Source: Dysgonomonas mossii (GTDB taxonomy: Bacteria > Bacteroidota > Bacteroidia > Bacteroidales > Dysgonomonadaceae). From it: a stretch of DNA of 64,000 nt. The notes under the pieces were generated by a model. The model made no database searches. It was not told the origin of the DNA and saw only the letters and a program-made list of their open reading frames with translations. Of this stretch, positions 8,843 through 19,143 are shown piece by piece. The first letter of the stretch is position 1. Every line of letters starts with the position of its first letter. The stretch covers positions 248,001 through 312,000 of the forward strand of contig NZ_SPPK01000001.1 in assembly GCF_004569505.1 (NCBI RefSeq). Reading direction: 5' to 3'. Made by a program: the position numbers and the translations under genes.

Positions 8843-9616
8843 ATGAGAATTATTGATACGCACTCACATATTTATTCTGAAGAATTTGACAACGATATAG
8901 ATGATGTTATTAAACGGGCAAAGCAAGCCGGAGTAGAGAAAATATTGCTACCTAACATCGATGCTTCTTCTATAGATCGCTTGCACAATATATCTGATCG
9001 ATATACTGGCTACTGTATACCAATGATGGGGTTGCATCCTACCAGTGTAGGTGCAAACTGGAAAGAGGAGTTAGATATTATCCGAAAAGAGCTTTCTAAA
9101 CGCACATATATTGCAATAGGAGAAATCGGGATTGATCTTTATTGGGATAAAACCTTTGAGGAGCAACAGAGACTGGTTTTTGAAGAACAACTGCGTTGGA
9201 GTATCGAATATGATTTACCTGTAGCGATACATTCAAGGGATGCAATAGCCGAATGTATATCCTGCATTAAGAATCTCGGCGAACAGCACTTAAGAGGAGT
9301 ATTTCATAGTTTTGGAGGAACGGTAGAAGAGCTTGACGGGATTCTTTCGTTGAAGAATTTTATGTTGGGTATCAACGGCGTTGTCACATTTAAGAACTCT
9401 ACATTGCCAACCGTTCTTAAAGAAACGGACTTGTCAACTATAATCATTGAAACAGATTCACCTTATTTGGCTCCCGTTCCTTACAGAGGAAAAAGGAATG
9501 AGTCTTCTTATACATTGAATGTTGTAACTAAGCTAGCCGAAATATATGGCTTGCCAGCCGAAGAGGTTGGACAAATAACAACAGAAAATGCAGAGAAGCT
9601 TTTTGCTCTTAAATAA
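8843..9616 (+). CDS. TatD family metal-dependent hydrolase
   Basis: TatD proteins are metal-dependent TIM-barrel hydrolases, several of which are DNases acting on 3' ends. Metal-ligand motifs appear in the expected order: IIDTHSHIYSEEF (HxH), AIGEIGIDLYWD (Glu), VAIHSRDA (His), VFHSFGG (His) and IIETDSPYLAPVPYRG (Asp). I chose the methionine of MRIIDTHSH (257 residues) because it puts the metal motif at the N-terminus as usual. The start is 1 bp after the upstream stop, consistent with translational coupling. The physiological substrate is unknown. Confidence 0.9.
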   Translation: MRIIDTHSHIYSEEFDNDIDDVIKRAKQAGVEKILLPNIDASSIDRLHNISDRYTGYCIPMMGLHPTSVGANWKEELDIIRKELSKRTYIAIGEIGIDLYWDKTFEEQQRLVFEEQLRWSIEYDLPVAIHSRDAIAECISCIKNLGEQHLRGVFHSFGGTVEELDGILSLKNFMLGINGVVTFKNSTLPTVLKETDLSTIIIETDSPYLAPVPYRGKRNESSYTLNVVTKLAEIYGLPAEEVGQITTENAEKLFALK

Positions 9617-9656
9617 TTACCTCTTGATATAAGTCAACCTTTTGGTGTAAAGTAAA

Positions 9657-9692
9657 ACAGCCCTACCGAGAAATTAATCTTTGTAGGGCTGT
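9657..9692. terminator. Bidirectional terminator between tatD and carboxynorspermidine dehydrogenase
   Basis: A 10-bp perfect stem (9657-9666 with 9683-9692) lies between two converging genes, with A/T runs on both flanks. Confidence 0.75.
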
Positions 9693-9711
9693 AAATTTAA
9701 TATCGTTGTTA

Positions 9712-10905
9712 TTACATTTCCAAATCTATATCAAACAATTCGTGCCAAGGCAAACCTTGTTTGTTTAGTTGCTCCATAAACGGATCGGGATTAAATTCTT
9801 CAACATTGAATACACCCGGTTTGCGCCATAAGCCTTTCATAAACATGATACCACCTATGGTAGCCGGAACTCCTGTGGTATAGCTTACGCCCTGTGTGCC
9901 TGTTTCTTTGTAAGCATCTTCGTGCGAACAGTTGTTGTATACATAGTAGGTGCGTTCTTTTCCATCTTTGATTCCTTTTATGCGGCATCCGATAGAAGTC
10001 TGCCCTTTATAGTTTTCTCCAAGTTCGCCCGGATCAGGTAACACGGCTTTCAGGAATTGGATTGGGACAATCTCAACACCATTGTAAATAATAGGGTCGA
10101 TACGTGACATACCGATATTTTGAATTACACGAAGGTGAGTAAGATACTCTTGTCCGAATGTCATCCAAAAGCGAGCTCTTTTGAGGGTAGGGTAATTCTT
10201 TACCAGAGATTCCAGTTCCTCATGATAGATAACATACGATTCTTTTGGCCCAATTTCAGGATAATTCAATGGCTTGTGTATTTCGTGTGGCTCAGTTTCT
10301 ACCCATTCTCCGTTTTCCCAGTATTTGCCTTTTTGGGTTACTTCGCGAATATTGATTTCCGGGTTGAAGTTTGTCGCAAAAGCTTTTCCATGATCTCCGG
10401 CATTACAGTCTACAATGTCAAGATAATGTATTTCATCGAAATGATGTTTAGCCGCATAAGCAGTAAATACACTGGTTACACCGGGATCAAAACCACAACC
10501 TAATATTGCAGTAAGTCCGGCTTCTTTAAATTTATCCTGATATGCCCATTGCCATTTATATTCGAATTTAGCTTCCTCCTTCGGCTCGTAATTAGCAGTA
10601 TCAAGATAGTTTACCCCACATGCCAGACATGCGTCCATAATGGTAAGATCCTGATAAGGTAATGCCACATTGATCACAAGTTCAGGTTTAAAGGAATTGA
10701 ATAGTCTTTTCAGATCTTCCACGTTGTCAGCATCTACCTGTGCTGTTTGTATCTTGTTGCCGCCTATGGCCGCAGCAATAGCATCACATTTCGATTTTGT
10801 ACGGCTGGCAAGCATTATTTCGGTAAACACATCCATGTTTTGTGCGACCTTATGTGCAACTACGGTTCCGACTCCTCCGGCTCCGATAATTAATACTTTT
10901 CCCAT
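9712..10905 (-). CDS. Saccharopine dehydrogenase family protein, likely carboxynorspermidine/carboxyspermidine dehydrogenase
   Basis: The enzyme would reductively join aspartate semialdehyde with diaminopropane or putrescine to give carboxy(nor)spermidine, using NADPH, for polyamine synthesis. The N-terminus shows the dinucleotide-binding motif VLIIGAGGVGTVVAHKVAQN. The segments LGCGFDPGVTSVF and TTGVPATIGGIMFMKG fit the saccharopine-dehydrogenase-like family found throughout Bacteroidetes. Length is 397 residues. The decarboxylase partner (nspC) is not in the window. A role in lysine metabolism is a less likely alternative, because the lysine-pathway enzymes are usually arranged or sized differently. 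Confidence 0.85.
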   Translation of the reverse strand: MGKVLIIGAGGVGTVVAHKVAQNMDVFTEIMLASRTKSKCDAIAAAIGGNKIQTAQVDADNVEDLKRLFNSFKPELVINVALPYQDLTIMDACLACGVNYLDTANYEPKEEAKFEYKWQWAYQDKFKEAGLTAILGCGFDPGVTSVFTAYAAKHHFDEIHYLDIVDCNAGDHGKAFATNFNPEINIREVTQKGKYWENGEWVETEPHEIHKPLNYPEIGPKESYVIYHEELESLVKNYPTLKRARFWMTFGQEYLTHLRVIQNIGMSRIDPIIYNGVEIVPIQFLKAVLPDPGELGENYKGQTSIGCRIKGIKDGKERTYYVYNNCSHEDAYKETGTQGVSYTTGVPATIGGIMFMKGLWRKPGVFNVEEFNPDPFMEQLNKQGLPWHELFDIDLEM

Positions 10906-10967
10906 GTCTCTATTTTTATTTATTGATAATTATTTTGTACAACCTGTAATTTGTCTATTTCAAAGTT

Positions 10968-10975
10968 CAAAGATA
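10968..10975 (-). promoter_or_regulatory. Putative -7 box for carboxynorspermidine dehydrogenase
   Basis: The minus strand reads TATCTTTG about 62 bp before the start codon. The -33 element is not clear. Confidence 0.45.
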
Positions 10976-10977
10976 TT

Positions 10978-11223
10978 CTAAAAATAATCATTAGGATATT
11001 TCTTTTCTTGAAAACGATCATATTCTTCTTTATAAATGTCAATATTTCGGTTAAGAATATCTATAAACTCTTTCTTTGTTCTAAAACCATACTGGATATC
11101 ATAGCCTCTTGGCTCTATTGTATCAATGCTCTGCATATATCGCTGGCATTTGTTCAAGACTTTATTATTTATGGTTAAATTAGGTTTAAAAAAAATAAGT
11201 TTACTTATAAAATCTGCCAACAA
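10978..11223 (-). CDS. Possible small protein or gene remnant, 81 aa
   Basis: This frame has no ATG start; it would begin with TTG, and an in-frame stop lies six codons upstream. The product is basic, ends in ...KKYPNDYF, and resembles no family I know. Composition looks protein-like (balanced charged and aromatic residues), so it could be a remnant of a longer gene or a genuine small protein. It overlaps the upstream region of the polyamine gene. The rest of the spacer to 11472 holds no other gene I can support. Confidence 0.3.
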   Translation of the reverse strand: MLADFISKLIFFKPNLTINNKVLNKCQRYMQSIDTIEPRGYDIQYGFRTKKEFIDILNRNIDIYKEEYDRFQEKKYPNDYF

Positions 11224-11249
11224 AAATACTATTAAATATTAATATTGCT

Positions 11250-11257
11250 TATATTTG
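11250..11257 (+). promoter_or_regulatory. Possible -7 box for the ATP synthase operon
   Basis: TATATTTG matches TAnnTTTG about 215 bp before atpD. No TTG is visible at the -33 distance, so the assignment is weak. It would imply a long 5' leader. Confidence 0.3.
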
Positions 11258-11460
11258 TCTTCGGCAATTGATAGAGGGGTCTGGTACCATATTGATTTCG
11301 CATAGATACCTCAAGCTTTTATTAATTCACACAAAATCCCTGTAGATAAGGAGGTTTTTGAAATATTTATAGGATTATAGGATTATAGTTCTTCTTACCT
11401 TATTTAGTTAATAAGGCTTTATTTGTTGAAGCAAAAGAAATTAGAAATAAACAATAATAA

Positions 11461-12987
<1,527 letters not shown>

Positions 12988-12998
12988 AGAATTTACAT

Positions 12999-13247
12999 AT
13001 GAAAAAATCAGAACTTCAACTAAATATTATCTCACCTGAGGCTAAGCTATTCTCCGGAATGGTCGCTTCGGTTGTAATTCCGGGGATTCAAGGCAGCTTC
13101 GGGGTTTATCCCGACCATGCTCCTTTGATCTCGGCCTTGCAAAAGGGGGTTATTACCTATACCGAAAACGGTGTGGAAAAATCTCTCGAAGTAGGCGGTG
13201 GCATGGTGGAAGTGAATAATGGGGTTGTGACAATCTGTGTATCTTAA
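12999..13247 (+). CDS. atpC: F1 ATP synthase subunit epsilon, short form
   Basis: Epsilon is part of the central stalk and links the F1 head to the c-ring. The beta-sandwich domain is intact (LNIISPEAKLFSGMVASVVI and GIQGSFGVYPDHAPLISAL). The protein ends after 82 residues, so the C-terminal two-helix domain that inhibits ATP hydrolysis in E. coli and Bacillus is absent. It follows beta by 11 bp. Its stop is immediately followed by the atpI start region, so nothing downstream in that frame restores the missing domain. Confidence 0.93.
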   Translation: MKKSELQLNIISPEAKLFSGMVASVVIPGIQGSFGVYPDHAPLISALQKGVITYTENGVEKSLEVGGGMVEVNNGVVTICVS

Positions 13248-13251
13248 AGGG

Positions 13252-13650
13252 ATGGATGTAAAAGTAAAATTAATTCTTTCTATTACCCTGTTTGGGATTG
13301 TTACAGGAGCTCTTATACAGGCTTTGCTCAACTATCAGTTTCCTGAGTTTTATCCCAAATGGTACGAAGGTATTCTGGCTTTCTTTATAATACTGGAATC
13401 ATTGGTTGTCTTGTATGCAGACTCATCGAGTCGCAAAGCGACACAAAGACAAATGCTAAATGTATACATGCTGACTAAAGTAGTTAAGGTATTCGCCTCG
13501 CTTATCTTCATCGCAACCTATGCCGTGGTAATAAAAGAAAATATTAAAAGCTTCGTCCTTATTTTTATGATTTTCTATCTTCTTTTTCTAGCCTTCGAGG
13601 CATATTTGTTTCTAAGGATAGAAAAACGGTTAAAGAAAAAACAACAATAG
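13252..13650 (+). CDS. atpI: AtpI-like membrane protein of the ATP synthase operon
   Basis: The 132-residue protein has four likely membrane helices (about 5-26, 37-55, 70-92 and 97-120). It sits in the position of AtpI/AtpZ, which helps assemble the c-ring or supply ions. Sequence similarity to AtpI is weak, so the name is mainly positional. I chose the methionine of MDVKVKL because the upstream in-frame Met falls inside atpC and an AAAGGG ribosome-binding sequence precedes the chosen one. The gene begins 4 bp after atpC and ends 1 bp before atpB. Confidence 0.7.
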   Translation: MDVKVKLILSITLFGIVTGALIQALLNYQFPEFYPKWYEGILAFFIILESLVVLYADSSSRKATQRQMLNVYMLTKVVKVFASLIFIATYAVVIKENIKSFVLIFMIFYLLFLAFEAYLFLRIEKRLKKKQQ

Positions 13651-13651
13651 T

Positions 13652-14752
13652 ATGAAACACTATTTAAAATACATTTTAACTTCGGTTCTTTTACTTACTG
13701 TAATGGGCTTTCAACCTCTGGCAGCAGAAAATGCACATGAGGCTCAGCCCGAAAAAGAATTGAATGTTAAAGAACTTATTCTCGATCACCTTGCTGATGC
13801 ATACGAGTGGCATTTAACTTCGTTTGGCGATACACATATTTCCATACCGTTGCCAATCATCGTGAAAGGAGAGACTTCAGGCTGGCATGTTTTTATGTCA
13901 TCTGAGTTCCATCATGGGCATGAGGCATACGAAGGTTTTTATATCGCACAAGAAGGTAAATACAGAGGTAAGATTGTAGAAAAAAACGCTTCGGGTGAAG
14001 AAATACGTCCTTGGGATATTTCCTTGACGAAGAATGCAACCAGTTTGATAATCAGTTCTACACTTCTTATAATCATAATCCTTAGCGTATCCAAATGGTA
14101 CAGAAGACAAGCCAAGACGGGAGAGAAGAAAGCTCCGAAAGGCTTTGTCGGATTTATGGAAATGTTTATAATGAGTGTGCAGGACGATATTATTAAGCCG
14201 TGTGTAGGAAAAAATTATAGAAAGTTTTCTCCCTATCTGCTTACTGTTTTCTTCTTCATCTTGTTCAACAACCTATTGGGATTGATACCTCTCTTTCCGG
14301 GAGGTGCAAATGTGACAGGTAATATTGCAGTCACTTTAGTGCTTGCCGTGTTTACATTCTTCACTGTAAACCTTTTCGGATCGAAAGAATACTGGAAAGA
14401 AGTATTCTGGCCTGATGTGCCTACCTGGCTCAAGGTGCCGATACCTATCATGCCAGCGATAGAACTGGTGGGGGTATTTACCAAGCCTTTTGCGTTGATG
14501 ATTCGTCTTTTTGCTAATATTCTAGCAGGGCACTCGATTGTACTCGGTCTTACCTGCTTGATATTCGTTACGGCAAATCTAGGAGCGGTGATCAATAGTT
14601 CGATGACTGTTGTATCTGTATTGCTGACTATATTTATCAGTCTGGTAGAAATATTAGTCGCATATATTCAGGCTTATGTGTTTACTATGCTGTCGGCTGT
14701 ATTTATCGGATTGGCACAGATAGAGCCACATCATCATGCAGAGAAACATTAA
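13652..14752 (+). CDS. atpB: Fo ATP synthase subunit a
   Basis: Subunit a forms the two half-channels through which ions reach the c-ring. The essential arginine lies in MIRLFANILAGHS, near residue 285. The protein is 366 residues, longer than the usual 250-270: it starts with a cleavable signal peptide (ending near AAEN) and carries about 120 extra periplasmic residues before the first core helix. Such an N-terminal extension is common in Bacteroidetes. The C-terminus is His-rich (EPHHHAEKH). Confidence 0.95.
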   Translation: MKHYLKYILTSVLLLTVMGFQPLAAENAHEAQPEKELNVKELILDHLADAYEWHLTSFGDTHISIPLPIIVKGETSGWHVFMSSEFHHGHEAYEGFYIAQEGKYRGKIVEKNASGEEIRPWDISLTKNATSLIISSTLLIIIILSVSKWYRRQAKTGEKKAPKGFVGFMEMFIMSVQDDIIKPCVGKNYRKFSPYLLTVFFFILFNNLLGLIPLFPGGANVTGNIAVTLVLAVFTFFTVNLFGSKEYWKEVFWPDVPTWLKVPIPIMPAIELVGVFTKPFALMIRLFANILAGHSIVLGLTCLIFVTANLGAVINSSMTVVSVLLTIFISLVEILVAYIQAYVFTMLSAVFIGLAQIEPHHHAEKH

Positions 14753-14791
14753 TATTAAAAGTAAATTAACAATTAAATAATTTTAAACTAA

Positions 14792-15049
<258 letters not shown>

Positions 15050-15063
15050 ATTAGTAAATAGAT

Positions 15064-15564
15064 ATGAATTTACTATTACCTGAATCAGGCCTTCTTTTTT
15101 GGATGCTCCTATCTTTTATAGTAGTTTTCTTTGTTCTGGCCAAATTTGGTTTCCCTGTGATAACCAAAATGGTGGAAGAGCGCAAAAACTATATACAAGA
15201 TTCGTTGGACGCAGCCCAGAAAGCCAATGAGCAATTGGCTTCGATAAAAGAAAAAAGTGATGAGATACTTTCATCAGCTAAGGCAGAACAGGTGAAGATC
15301 TTGAAAGAGGCGGCTGATACACGCGATCGTATTATAAACGAAGCACGTGAGCAAGCCAAGATAGCCGGGGCAAAGGAAATGGAAGAAATAAGAAAGCAGA
15401 TCCAAATGGAAAAAGATCAGGCTATACGCGACATTCGTCGTCAGGTAGCTGAACTATCTGTGGATGTTGCCGAAAAAGTTCTTCGAGATACTTTGAAAGA
15501 CCCTAAAGAACAAATGTCAATGATTGATCGCCTAGTGGATGAAGCTATGGTATCTAAATCTTAA
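15064..15564 (+). CDS. atpF: Fo ATP synthase subunit b
   Basis: Subunit b is the peripheral stalk. It has one N-terminal membrane helix (about residues 8-28) and a long charged helical stalk rich in Ala, Lys and Glu (KKSDEILSSAKAEQVKILKE region), 166 residues in all. It follows atpE by 14 bp and precedes atpH by 9 bp. Confidence 0.95.
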   Translation: MNLLLPESGLLFWMLLSFIVVFFVLAKFGFPVITKMVEERKNYIQDSLDAAQKANEQLASIKEKSDEILSSAKAEQVKILKEAADTRDRIINEAREQAKIAGAKEMEEIRKQIQMEKDQAIRDIRRQVAELSVDVAEKVLRDTLKDPKEQMSMIDRLVDEAMVSKS

Positions 15565-15573
15565 TCAACTGTT

Positions 15574-16128
15574 ATGAATGAAGGGATGATTTCTAAGCGA
15601 TATGCTAAAGCTCTGTTGCTATATGCAGTGGATCAGAAAGCGGAGGATGTATTGTTTGCCGAAATGAAAAAGGTAGCATCGTCATTTGTCCGCGAACCCC
15701 GTTTGCGTATGGCAATGGATAATCCTACGTTGAATGCCGAAGATAAGCTTGCGCTGGTAAAGGCTGCTGTGGGCGCAAAACCGAGTAACGAGTATATTCG
15801 TTTTGCCGAGTTGGTAGTGAAAAAAAGACGTGAAATGTATCTTCGAAATATTGCGCTCAGTTACATCGATTTGTATTGTGAAGCCAAGCACATCAATACC
15901 GGGAAGCTTGTTACTGCTACCCCTGTGGATGATGCTACAAAACAGAAGATGAAAAGCTTACTACAGAAGATTAAACCGGGGACGCTTGATTTTGAAACAA
16001 GTGTAGATCCGGATATCGAAGGTGGCTTTATTCTGTATATCGACACGTACCGGTTGGATGCCAGCGTAAAAAGTCAGTTGAAGCGTATCAAGCAAAAGTT
16101 TGTCGCCGAAAACAGTAAGATTGGATAA
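15574..16128 (+). CDS. atpH: F1 ATP synthase subunit delta
   Basis: Delta joins the peripheral stalk to the top of F1. The 184-residue protein shows the helical N-domain (ISKRYAKALLLYAVDQKAED) and the C-terminal motif DPDIEGGFILYIDTYRLDASVKSQL, which matches the conserved GG-containing end of OSCP/delta. A 70-bp spacer separates it from atpA, the longest gap in the operon. I see no convincing promoter in that spacer. Confidence 0.93.
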   Translation: MNEGMISKRYAKALLLYAVDQKAEDVLFAEMKKVASSFVREPRLRMAMDNPTLNAEDKLALVKAAVGAKPSNEYIRFAELVVKKRREMYLRNIALSYIDLYCEAKHINTGKLVTATPVDDATKQKMKSLLQKIKPGTLDFETSVDPDIEGGFILYIDTYRLDASVKSQLKRIKQKFVAENSKIG

Positions 16129-16198
16129 TAGATACTCTACCTATTTGAAAAGAGCTATCCACGTATAGCTTTATAGTAACTTATAATTTGAATAAAAT

Positions 16199-17785
16199 AT
16201 GTCTGAAAATATAAAAGCAAGCGAAGTCTCCGATGTGCTGAAAATGCAGCTAGAGAATATCAGTAGCCGCGTACAGTTCGAGGAGGTGGGTACAGTTCTC
16301 TATGTAGGAGATGGTGTTGTTCGCATATACGGACTTAAAAATGCAGAGGCAAACGAACTTCTTGAGTTCGACAACGGTATTATGGCTGTTGTGATGAACT
16401 TGGAAGAAGACAATGTCGGTGCTGTATTGTTAGGCCCGTCAGACCAGATCAAGGAAGGATTTACCGTAAAACGTACAGGCCGTATTGCATCCATCAATGT
16501 GGGTGAAGGCATGTTAGGGCGTGTAATCAATCCTCTGGGCGAGCCTTTGGACGGAAAAGGCCCGATTGCCGGCGAACTGCTGGAAATGCCACTGGAACGT
16601 AAAGCTCCGGGGGTAATATACCGTCAGCCTGTAACCCAGCCTCTACAGACCGGATTGAAATCTGTAGATGCTATGATTCCCATCGGACGGGGGCAACGTG
16701 AGCTTATTATCGGTGACCGCCAGACAGGTAAAACTGCAATTGCGATAGACACCATTATCAATCAAAGAAGCAATTATGATGCCGGAGACCCTGTATACTG
16801 TATTTATGTAGCTATCGGTCAGAAAGCCTCTACAGTTGCCAATATAGTAGAAACACTAAAAGAAAAAGGTGCACTTGACTATACGGTTGTAGTTTCGGCT
16901 ACAGCAGCCGAGCCGGCAGCAGTTCAGTACTTTGCTGCGTTTGCAGGTGCAGCTATCGGAGAATATTTCCGCGACACAGGACGTCATGCCCTTGTGGTAT
17001 ATGATGATTTGTCGAAACAGGCGGTTGCATATCGTGAAGTATCCTTGATTCTTCGTCGTCCACCGGGACGTGAAGCCTATCCGGGTGATATCTTCTACTT
17101 GCACTCACGTTTGTTGGAGCGTGCGGCTAAAATTATCAACCAACAGGAGGTTGCCGAACAGATGAACGACCTACCGGCAAGCCTTAAAGGAAAGGTGAAA
17201 GCGGGAGGTTCTCTTACTGCCCTTCCTATTATCGAAACTCAGGCCGGTGACGTATCTGCTTATATTCCTACCAACGTTATTTCTATTACCGACGGACAAA
17301 TATTCCTCGATATAGACCTCTTCAATGCGGGTATGCGTCCTGCCATCGATGTGGGTATATCTGTATCTCGTGTGGGAGGTTCGGCTCAGGTGAAAGCGAT
17401 GAAGAAAGTTGCCGGAACATTGAAGATTGACCAGGCTCAGTATCGTGAACTGGAAGCATTTACCCAGTTTGGTGGCGATATGGACCCTGTTACGGCAATG
17501 ACTATCGATAAAGGTAAGAAGAATACTGTATTGCTGGTTCAGCCTCAGTATGCGCCGGTGCCTGTTGAAAAACAGATCGCCATACTGTATTGCGGAACAA
17601 ATGGCTTGCTTCGTCAAGTGCCGGAAGATAAAATACATGAGTTCGAAACCGAATTTCTGAGAACATTGGAAATGCAATATCAAGCTGATGTGCTGGATGT
17701 CCTGAAAAAAGGAGTCATCAACGAAGATGTGGAAACTAAAATCAGGAAAGTAGCCGCGGATATTGCTTCTCAGTACAAAAAATAA
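16199..17785 (+). CDS. atpA: F1 ATP synthase subunit alpha
   Basis: Alpha holds the non-catalytic nucleotide sites of the F1 head. The P-loop [13 protein letters not shown] lies near residues 173-185, the motif [17 protein letters not shown] follows, and the arginine-finger region is [19 protein letters not shown]. The 528 residues are slightly longer than E. coli alpha. It is followed by gamma after 6 bp. Confidence 0.98.
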   Translation: MSENIKASEVSDVLKMQLENISSRVQFEEVGTVLYVGDGVVRIYGLKNAEANELLEFDNGIMAVVMNLEEDNVGAVLLGPSDQIKEGFTVKRTGRIASINVGEGMLGRVINPLGEPLDGKGPIAGELLEMPLERKAPGVIYRQPVTQPLQTGLKSVDAMIPIGRGQRELIIGDRQTGKTAIAIDTIINQRSNYDAGDPVYCIYVAIGQKASTVANIVETLKEKGALDYTVVVSATAAEPAAVQYFAAFAGAAIGEYFRDTGRHALVVYDDLSKQAVAYREVSLILRRPPGREAYPGDIFYLHSRLLERAAKIINQQEVAEQMNDLPASLKGKVKAGGSLTALPIIETQAGDVSAYIPTNVISITDGQIFLDIDLFNAGMRPAIDVGISVSRVGGSAQVKAMKKVAGTLKIDQAQYRELEAFTQFGGDMDPVTAMTIDKGKKNTVLLVQPQYAPVPVEKQIAILYCGTNGLLRQVPEDKIHEFETEFLRTLEMQYQADVLDVLKKGVINEDVETKIRKVAADIASQYKK

Positions 17786-17791
17786 TGAATT

Positions 17792-18676
17792 ATGGCATCT
17801 CTTAAGGAAATAAAAAATAGAATTGGCTCTGTAAAAAGTACCAAGAAGATTACTTCTGCAATGAAGATGATAGCTTCATCTAAGTTGCACAAGGCGCAAA
17901 ATGCAATCAGCAACTTCTTGCCTTATCAGCAGAAGTTGGATGTCATTCTGACTAATCTTCTGTCTTCTGATACAAGCTATGAGTCTCCTTTTATCCAAAA
18001 AAGAGAAACAAAGAGAGTCGCTATAGTTGGTTTTGCTTCCAACTCTTCGCTTTGTGGTGCATACAACTCGAATGTAATAAAAGAGTTTAGTACCGTTTAC
18101 GCTAAAAAGAAAGAAGAGATAGGAGCAGGGAATATCTTGGTATATCCTATCGGTAAAAAATTGGCCGACGCCCTGAAGAAACAAGGAATAGCGGCGCAAG
18201 GCGATTACAGGGATATGGCTGATAAGCCTACCTTCTTAGCCGTACAGGATCTTGCCAAAGAACTGATAAAGAAATATATTGATGGAGAAATAGATGAAGT
18301 GATCTTAATTTATCATCATTTCATATCTACCGGATCGCAGAAACTAAAGAAGACACAATTCCTTCCTTTCGATTTGGAAAGCGCTAAGCCCGAAGGTCAG
18401 CAAGACGAAAATATGTTTGCAGACTATATCTTGGAGCCTTCGAAGGAGGAAATTCTCGATTCTTTAATTCCTACCGTGCTTTATTCACGCTTATATGCTG
18501 CCTTGCTCGATGCTAATGCTTCGGAACATGCTGCACGTATGATTGCTATGCAAATAGCATCAGACAATGCGGACGAATTGGTGCAGGATCTGACTATTCA
18601 ATACAACAAGTCGCGTCAACAAGCTGTTACAAACGAATTGTTGGATATTATCGGTGGTGCTTCGGCATTGCAGTGA
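17792..18676 (+). CDS. atpG: F1 ATP synthase subunit gamma
   Basis: Gamma is the rotating shaft. The coiled-coil termini are clear: the N-terminus MASLKEIKNRIGSVKSTKKI and the C-terminus YNKSRQQAVTNELLDIIGGA are highly conserved family signatures. Length is 294 residues. It is the last gene of the operon and is followed by a hairpin terminator. Confidence 0.97.
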   Translation: MASLKEIKNRIGSVKSTKKITSAMKMIASSKLHKAQNAISNFLPYQQKLDVILTNLLSSDTSYESPFIQKRETKRVAIVGFASNSSLCGAYNSNVIKEFSTVYAKKKEEIGAGNILVYPIGKKLADALKKQGIAAQGDYRDMADKPTFLAVQDLAKELIKKYIDGEIDEVILIYHHFISTGSQKLKKTQFLPFDLESAKPEGQQDENMFADYILEPSKEEILDSLIPTVLYSRLYAALLDANASEHAARMIAMQIASDNADELVQDLTIQYNKSRQQAVTNELLDIIGGASALQ

Positions 18677-18701
18677 TAGGAGAAAATTCTTTATAAAATA
18701 T

Positions 18702-18736
18702 AGCCCCGGACTTTTATAGTTTGGGGTTTATTTTTT
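18702..18736 (+). terminator. Terminator of the ATP synthase operon
   Basis: An 11-bp stem with three G-U pairs (18702-18712 with 18718-18728) is followed by TA and seven T residues. It lies 25 bp after the atpG stop. Confidence 0.8.
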
Positions 18737-18759
18737 TCGTTTTTTTGATTCGTAAAAAA

Positions 18760-18788
18760 TTGTATCTCAAAAAAAGTGACTACCTTTG
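18760..18788 (+). promoter_or_regulatory. Promoter of a small transcript upstream of pyrB
   Basis: TTG at 18760-18762, an 18-bp spacer and TACCTTTG at 18781-18788 fit the Bacteroidota promoter. Transcription would start near 18795, well after the atp terminator. Confidence 0.6.
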
Positions 18789-18807
18789 TTGTAATATATA
18801 GAGAATT

Positions 18808-18891
18808 ATGATGGAAAAAATAGCTTATATGCAACAGTATTATTTTCACGACAGTGGTTCCTGTATTTCCAATGAATTATTATTGATATAG
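18808..18891 (+). CDS. Possible 27-residue leader peptide
   Basis: Two adjacent ATG codons at 18808 and 18811 start a frame that ends with TAG at 18889-18891. A hairpin terminator begins 7 bp after the stop. Peptide, promoter and terminator positions resemble a leader peptide unit, but no run of regulatory codons is evident. The ribosome-binding site is weak (GAGAATT). Confidence 0.25.
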   Translation: MMEKIAYMQQYYFHDSGSCISNELLLI

Positions 18892-18897
18892 ATAGTA

Positions 18898-18934
18898 TCC
18901 TCGAAGAAGTATTCTTTTTCGGGGATTTTTTTTG
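18898..18934 (+). terminator. Hairpin with T run, candidate terminator or attenuator
   Basis: The left arm CCTCGAAGAA (18899-18908) pairs with the right arm TTCTTTTTCGGGG (18912-18924) through a short T bulge, giving roughly 10-11 bp. A run of eight T residues follows. Confidence 0.5.
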
Positions 18935-18970
18935 AAATAAATTGTCTTATATAGAGATCTTTGCGGTAGT

Positions 18971-19093
18971 TGACAGATAATAGAAAAGTAACAATAAAAA
19001 GCAGCTGTAAAACTGTCACTTTTGTCACCTTTTGGTGTGTATGGTGTTGTTTATGAGTTGTTTGTGCTTTAGTGGAATGTGTCACTTTTTTCT
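18971..19093 (+). repeat. GTCAC-rich intergenic element, copy 1 (upstream of pyrB)
   Basis: The element has TGACAG at 18971, then GTCACTTTTGTCACCTTTT from 19015, then a third GTCACTTTT at 19081. A second copy with the same order and near-identical spacing lies at 39157-39260, before another gene. It is noncoding in both places. It may be a dispersed repeat or an array of binding sites. Confidence 0.5.
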
Positions 19094-19143
19094 GTTATCT
19101 TTTTGTTGAATATGAATTTTACTCTTACAAAATATAAATAGTT

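Larger units (their letters stand above)
18795..18934 (+). ncRNA. Candidate small RNA or leader-peptide transcript
   Basis: A promoter-like sequence at 18760-18788, about 140 bp of sequence and a hairpin with a long T run at 18898-18934 form a self-contained small transcription unit. Inside it is a 27-codon frame (18808-18891) that begins MMEKIAYMQQYY and contains Cys and Ser near its end. It could be a leader peptide, a small protein or just RNA. It does not match a small RNA family I know. The boundaries are inferred from the promoter and terminator only. The unit lies about 210 bp before pyrB, so an attenuation role is possible but unproven. Confidence 0.4.

Noticed and set aside
16129-16198. 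Internal promoter between atpH and atpA
   Set aside because: The 70-bp gap has AT-rich sequence, but no match to TAnnTTTG with a -33 TTG at a suitable distance.
18846-19085. A 79-codon minus-strand frame before pyrB
   Set aside because: It overlaps the candidate small transcript and the GTCAC repeat. His/Thr/Gln-rich composition comes from the repeat; no ribosome-binding site was seen.
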